NCBI GenBank assembly: GCA_019137255.1
Contig: WPDH01000359.1
Location: 1-13,125 of the forward strand
Direction of reading: 5' to 3'
Length of the DNA stretch: 13,125 bases
From: Corinectria fuckeliana
Lineage: Eukaryota; Ascomycota; Sordariomycetes; Hypocreales; Nectriaceae
Positions within the stretch are counted from its first letter, which is position 1, and every line of letters begins with the position of its first letter. This document shows positions 9,218-13,125 of this stretch, in pieces. The notes beneath the pieces are model-generated. The model was not told the DNA's origin. It saw nothing but the letters and a program-made list of their open reading frames with translations, and ran no database searches. The position numbers were made by a program, and so were the translations under genes.

Positions 9218-9259
9218 TACTTTAAGTATTTTTACTTTAAATATATTATATAATACTAT
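9218..9259 (+). other. CCHC zinc knuckle of LINE ORF1 (copy 1)
   Basis: The codons read Y-F-K-Y-F-Y-F-K-Y-I-I-stop-Y-Y. With Tyr standing for RIP-altered Cys or His, the spacing is C-X2-C-X4-H-X4-C. The same 14 codons occur in the inverted copy at 13072-13031. Two diverged copies keeping the same pattern supports real coding ancestry. Confidence 0.78.
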
Positions 9260-9867
9260 TAGAAATAAGCTAAGTATAATTATTATAAGAGAGCTTATTA
9301 TATAAGAAATATAATATATCTTATTTTTACTAGTAAGATTTTTTTAGTATATTATAATTATAATAGCTTATACTTAGTATAGTCTTATATATACTATATA
9401 ATATAAAAAAAGTAGAAATAAGTAAGAAATACTTATATAGAGAGACTTATATAGTTTAGTATTTTAAGTAAGTAATATAAATATATAGTATACTTACTAT
9501 AAGATATAGTAATACTAATACTAATACTAACTATAGTATTAAACTATCTTACCTAAAAGAGACTTAAATAGCTTTTAAAGTAATCTTAAGCTAAACTAAA
9601 CTTAGGTTTAAGTTTAACTCTTATAGTATTTAAACTAATTAACTAATTAAGAGAGTAAATACTATTAAAAGTTAGAGAAGATATATTAATACTAGTTAGT
9701 AATAAGAATAATATCTAAAAGGATAAGAATAAGTAGTATAAGTAACTTAAACCTAACTTAAAACTAGTTAAATTTTAGTATATAATTTAAGCTAAGCCTT
9801 ATAAGAACTTATTACTATAAGTATATAATTAGCTTTTTTTTTTTTTATAAAGTAAACTTACTTATAA

Positions 9868-10033
9868 CTTATATTACTATATATATATATTAAGCTTAAC
9901 TTACTTCTTTTTTAGGTAATAATAGTAAGAGGTTTTTTATCTTATAGCTTACTATTAGGGTTTTTCTCTTTTATTATAAATTAGTCTAAGCTACTTAAAA
10001 GAAGAACTAGATAGCTATAAGCTAAATTAAGTA
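9868..10033 (+). repeat. left terminal inverted repeat of the MITE
   Basis: Pairs with 10187-10352 read on the minus strand, over about 165 bp with scattered transitions. Long arms relative to total length give a foldback-like shape. Confidence 0.85.
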
Positions 10034-10186
10034 TAAATAAATAAATAAATAAATAATAGTTAAAATTAGTTAATTAGTTAATAAAAAATTTAAGTTAATA
10101 ATATAAGTTAAATAATAATATTATCTTATTATTTTATTATTTTTAGTTAATCTTATTTAATTATATTTAATTTAATTTTAAATTTT
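10034..10186. other. MITE spacer with an (AAAT)n microsatellite
   Basis: The spacer begins with about five AAAT units (~10035-10056), which the right arm does not mirror, then TTAGTTAA-type repeats and an AT-only stretch. There is no open frame. Confidence 0.6.
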
Positions 10187-10352
10187 TTATACTTAATTTA
10201 GCTAATAGCTTTTTAGTCTCTCTTTTAAGTAACTTAAACTAATTTATAATAAGAGGGAAAAACCCTAATAGTAAGCTATAAGATAAAAAACCTCTTACTA
10301 CTCTTACCTAAGAGGAAAGTAAGTTAAGCTTAGTATATATATATAGTAGTAT
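10187..10352 (-). repeat. right terminal inverted repeat of the MITE
   Basis: Inverted partner of 9868-10033. The outermost match is TACTACTATATA on the minus strand against TATTACTATATA on the left arm. Confidence 0.85.
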
Positions 10353-10381
10353 ATCTTTTTAACTGTTATAAGCTTACACTT
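10353..10381 (+). pseudogene. LINE copy 1, short tail beyond the MITE
   Basis: ATCTTTTTAACTGTTATAAG and the following CTTACACTT match the reverse complement of 12433-12405 essentially base for base. This is the LINE sequence displaced by the MITE. After 10381 the two copies share nothing convincing. Confidence 0.8.
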
Positions 10382-12404
10382 TTATACTAAGCCTTATATA
10401 ACCCCTGCTAAGACTAAGATATATAAAGTGACTTAGAGCACTAGTAAAATTAACCCCGCTTAATTTATTATACAATTTATTTTATACACTCTTATAGATT
10501 TCTAACAGCTCTCTAACTAAGCAGTTAATATATATAATAATAATAGCTTTATTTATATTAATAATAGCTACTATAAGCAGCTAGCTAATAACACCTACTA
10601 GCTAATATATAATCTAGTCTAAGATTATAATTATAACTTTAAGCTAATAGACCTTCTAAGCTAGGTCTTTAAGATAACAGCTCTGCTCTTAGAGCTATTA
10701 TTACTTTTCTAGTAATTTCTACTTATTTTCTTAGTAAAAAGCTAGGTCTATTATACTAACAGCTAGGTTAATTACTAGCTTAAGCAGTATAAAGCTAGCA
10801 GCTATAAATTAAAGCTATAATCTTAGCTGTTAATATAAAAGCTAACCTTTATTATAAAACTCTATATATAGCTTATAATCCTAATATATATAAGAATATA
10901 TAAAGAGCTATAGATTAAGAATTATTAGAAGGTTTCTAAATCTAAAGACTAACACTCTATTTATCTAATAGTTAAATAGATGTCTTATAACTGCTTCTAG
11001 CTATTATTCTAGTATTTTTATATTTTTAACTTTATAACTATTAATTAGAACCCTAATATAAGCTTTTACAGCTATATTTCTATCTAAGTTAATATATAGT
11101 CTAACTATATATAGTATATATCTACTGTTTTTTATATACTAAGTATGTTTATTACTATAAATAAGTATATAGTCTGCTTTTTTAGAAGGTTCTTAAAGAT
11201 AATAACTGTCTTTTTAAAGCTAATTTCTGTAGGATTTAAAGTCTAAGCTATAGCCTAATAAGGCTATTTCCTGTGGTGGATTTAGCACTAGCTAGGCTGG
11301 AAGTTTAAGCTTATAAGAGTCTAGCTAGCTTAACAGCTATAGTAAGAGACACAGCTATAGTAAAGCTAGTAGTAAATATAAGAGAGAATAATCTATCTAA
11401 ACCTAACTTAAGCTATAGTTATTACCCTAGTAAATCTGCTGCTAGATTTTATATATTATATCTTTCTTAATAACTTATTCTCTTCTTATAACCTTTTTTG
11501 CTAGCTCTAGTAGTATAGCTATAAAGCTACTAGTATAGCCTGTAAAAACTATAATATTTATAAGCCTCTTATTAAGCTTAAAGCTATAAATAACACAGCT
11601 GTTAGTAGCCTTAAATTTAATATTATTAGAGCTATTCTTACAGCTAATAATAAGATTAACTAGGTAGCTTAAAAAGATAATACTCTTATATTATTTCTAT
11701 TAACTATATTTAGAGGTGATAAAAGACTAGACTGTAAGAGGAAAAGACTAATAATAGACTAAATATAAGTATAGCTAATATAGTGTTTTTTTAGTAATAA
11801 GCTTATTAAGCTGATTTTAATCTTATTTATTACTACTATTTATAATAATAAGATAAACACTATAGATTATAGTAATTAGATGTAAGCGTATTAAAGCCTT
11901 AACTGCTATATATATAAGAGCGGCTAGAAGGTCTTAGCTTAGAACTTTCTACTAGAAATAGCTCTTATTAACAGCTTTATCTTACAGTAAAAAAAGTAGC
12001 TATAGTAGAAGCTAAAGGTATTATAAGACAGTTAGTAGTAACATCTTATTAATAATCTTATTAAGAAGTATAAGACTAATAGTTATATATAATAAAAGTT
12101 TTAGACTAAAAACAAATTTACACTTATATTATAGTATAAATAAGTTTATAATAAAAATCTTACACTATATAAAGTATATAAAAAGATATAAGTTAGAGAG
12201 AGTTAGCTATAGTAGCTATTATTATAATTTAGTAGTAAGAATAAAAGTAAGAGGATTTAGTTATAATACAGCTGTAAAGAGTGTAATATATCTTTATATA
12301 AATCTAGAAATTACTAGGACTTTTATCACTATATAAATTAGGTAGGGTTAAATATACCTTTTATTTACTACTCTCTAATTAGACTAAACCCCTACTTACA
12401 ACCT
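10382..12404. other. 2.0-kb unassigned segment between the inverted LINE arms
   Basis: I could not identify this stretch. It is AT-rich and partly RIP-like, but keeps more CpA, TpG and G/C-rich patches than the flanking elements (for example CCTGTGGTGGATTTAGCA at 11271-11288). AGCT is very frequent. One + frame has only two stops, both RIP-type, from about 11190 to 11455, but I recognise no domain in it. I looked for reverse transcriptase, LINE endonuclease and pogo/Tc1 transposase motifs in several frames on both strands and found none I would defend. A short imperfect direct repeat (ACAGCTATAGTAA) is at ~11333-11365. Near the two ends, AACCCCTGCT (10399-10408) and AACCCCTACT (12388-12397) are similar, but too short to call termini. 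It may be another element or the pre-existing spacer. Confidence 0.4.
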
Positions 12405-13125
12405 AAGTGTAAGCTTATAACAGTTAAAAAGATAGTATAAGTAAGTTTACTTTATAAGAAAAGCTAATTATATACTTATAATAATAAATCCTTATAAGGC
12501 TTAGCTTAAATTATATGCTAAAACTTATTTAATCTTAGGGTAAGCTTAAGTTACTTATACTATTTTTTATCCTCTTAGGTATTATTCTTATTAACTAGTA
12601 TTAGTATACCTTCTCTAACTTTTAATAGTATTTACTCTCTTATTAGGTTAATTAGCCTAAATACTATAAGAGTAAAACTTAAACTTAAGTCTAGTTTAGC
12701 TTAAAACTACTTTAAGAGCTATTTAAGCCCCCTCTAAGTAAGATAGTTTAGTACTATAGTTAGTATTAATATTAATATTATTATATCTTATAGTAAGTAT
12801 ACTATATATTTATACTACTTATTTAAAATACTAAATTATATAAGTCTTTTTATATAAGTATTTCTTATTTATTTTTACTTTTTTTATACTATATAGTATA
12901 TATAAAACTATACTAAGTATAGTCTCTTATAGTTATAATATACTATAAGAATCTTACTAATAAAAGTAAAATATATTATATCTCTTATATAATAAGACTT
13001 TTTATAGTAGTTATACTTAGCTTATTCTTAATAGTATTATATAATATATTTAAAGTAAAAATACTTAAAGTACTATTTAGGTTAAATCTCCTCTAAATAA
13101 GGCTTAGTCTAATAAACCTTTATAG
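12405..13125 (-). pseudogene. LINE (Tad/I-like) ORF1, copy 2, inverted, truncated by the window edge
   Basis: Read on the minus strand from 13125, this follows copy 1 from 9165 base by base (position x in copy 1 corresponds to about 22290-x at the outer end), with small indels and many transitions. It carries the same CCHC knuckle (13072-13031), the same second Cys/His-like cluster, and the same Leu/Lys/Gln tail. It runs uninterrupted through the MITE site (~12434) and ends at 12405, the same base as copy 1 (10381). The N-terminal half lies beyond the window. No ORF2 follows. It keeps some bases that copy 1 has lost (for example GAGGGGGC at the minus-strand position of 12735-12728), so the two were mutated independently. 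Confidence 0.82.
13031..13072 (-). other. CCHC zinc knuckle of LINE ORF1 (copy 2)
   Basis: Same 14-codon pattern as 9218-9259, with Tyr in each Cys/His place. Confidence 0.75.

Larger units (their letters stand above)
8503..9866 (+). pseudogene. LINE (Tad/I-like) ORF1, copy 1, main part, RIP-inactivated
   Basis: The frame is open, apart from TAA/TAG of RIP type, from the edge of the LTR at 8507 to about 9850. A zinc knuckle at 9218-9259 is followed by a second Cys/His-like cluster at ~9275-9320. Then come SLYLV-stop-SYIYYI around 9363-9400 and a Lys/Arg-rich run ending ERLI-stop-F. That order (knuckles, then a PH.AWS..C-like segment and a basic stretch) is characteristic of ORF1 of fungal Tad-type non-LTR elements, an RNA-binding protein of the retrotransposition particle. 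The last ~130 codons are dominated by Leu, Gln-type stops and Lys, as expected if a Pro/Gln-rich tail had its Pro codons turned to Leu/Ser. The frame is cut by the MITE at ~9866. No endonuclease/RT ORF2 follows. Confidence 0.82.
9867..10352. mobile_element. MITE-like element with ~165-bp terminal inverted repeats, inserted in LINE copy 1
   Basis: Bases ~9868-10033 and ~10187-10352 are inverted copies. Both arms read inward as TACTATATATATATA, then TAAGCTTAACTTACTT, then AAGAGGTTTTTTATCTTATA, and on to GCTAAATTAAGTATAAA. Differences are mostly C/T and G/A. The ~150-bp spacer is very AT-rich, has an (AAAT)n run and no coding frame. The matching position in LINE copy 2 (near 12434) reads straight through with no insert, so the limits are known to within a few bases. 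A TA dinucleotide at the junction fits a Tc1/mariner-type TA duplication, but this is weak in TA-rich sequence. With no transposase it would be non-autonomous. Confidence 0.85.

Noticed and set aside
11881..11930. The rare CpG sites in the core as remnants of a tRNA or other RNA gene.
   Set aside because: No cloverleaf, A-box or B-box pattern is present around them.
10399..12397. AACCCCTGCT and AACCCCTACT near the two ends of the core as termini of an LTR or TIR element.
   Set aside because: The similarity covers only about ten bases in direct orientation and does not extend. The inverted comparison of the two ends gives only a short patch, which chance can explain in AT-rich DNA.
10382..12404. 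Possible pogo/Fot1-type transposase or LINE ORF2 on either strand.
   Set aside because: A minus-strand LPS...-like stretch near 11670 and a few open + frames were tried, but no DDE, HTH, endonuclease or reverse transcriptase motif lined up over more than a few residues.
1..13125. Many A-rich or T-rich stretches that look like promoters, TATA boxes, poly-A signals or autonomous replication sequences.
   Set aside because: TATA-like and AATAAA-like strings occur everywhere in this RIP-altered DNA, so none can be singled out.

Overview
This window is a graveyard of transposable elements from a filamentous ascomycete (Pezizomycotina-type) genome. It holds no intact gene. CpG is almost absent (I noticed fewer than about a dozen in 13 kb), CpA and TpG are visibly scarce, and TpA is everywhere. 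Decayed reading frames are broken almost only by TAA/TAG where CAA, CAG or TGG codons are expected. This is the signature of repeat-induced point mutation (RIP), and such AT-rich blocks are typical of RIP-active fungi. I cannot name the species.

Four layers can be read.
(1) Bases 1-98 plus 8503-9866 plus 10353-10381 (+ strand) are one copy of a Tad/I-like LINE ORF1 (gag-like, with a CCHC knuckle).
(2) A complete but dead Ty3/Gypsy chromovirus lies inside it at 99-8502 on the minus strand. It has two 426-bp LTRs and a candidate TATAA target duplication. The order is gag (about 8040-5270), then pol (about 5300-1190) with protease, RT, RNase H, integrase and a C-terminal chromodomain, then a polypurine tract and the 3' LTR.
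(3) A ~486-bp MITE-like element with ~165-bp terminal inverted repeats (about 9867-10352) lies in the same LINE copy.
(4) A second LINE ORF1 copy (12405-13125, minus strand) runs off the right edge in inverted orientation. It lacks the MITE and so records the empty site. Between the two LINE arms is a 2.0-kb segment (10382-12404) that I could not assign.

Removing the Gypsy element and one copy of the target duplication joins the two flanks into one frame that continues into the LINE knuckle. So the LINE was there first, and both the Gypsy element and the MITE came later. Gag is one continuous phase over ~2.7 kb and pol is one continuous phase over ~4.1 kb. The two phases differ by one base, in the sense of a -1 shift. 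Catalytic residues of protease, RT and integrase have been changed by G-to-A transitions, so nothing here is expected to be active.

The points most worth checking are the paired LINE arms that stop at the same base on either side of an unidentified core, the gag extension of about 530 codons between the CCHC knuckle and the protease, and the gag/pol phase step.
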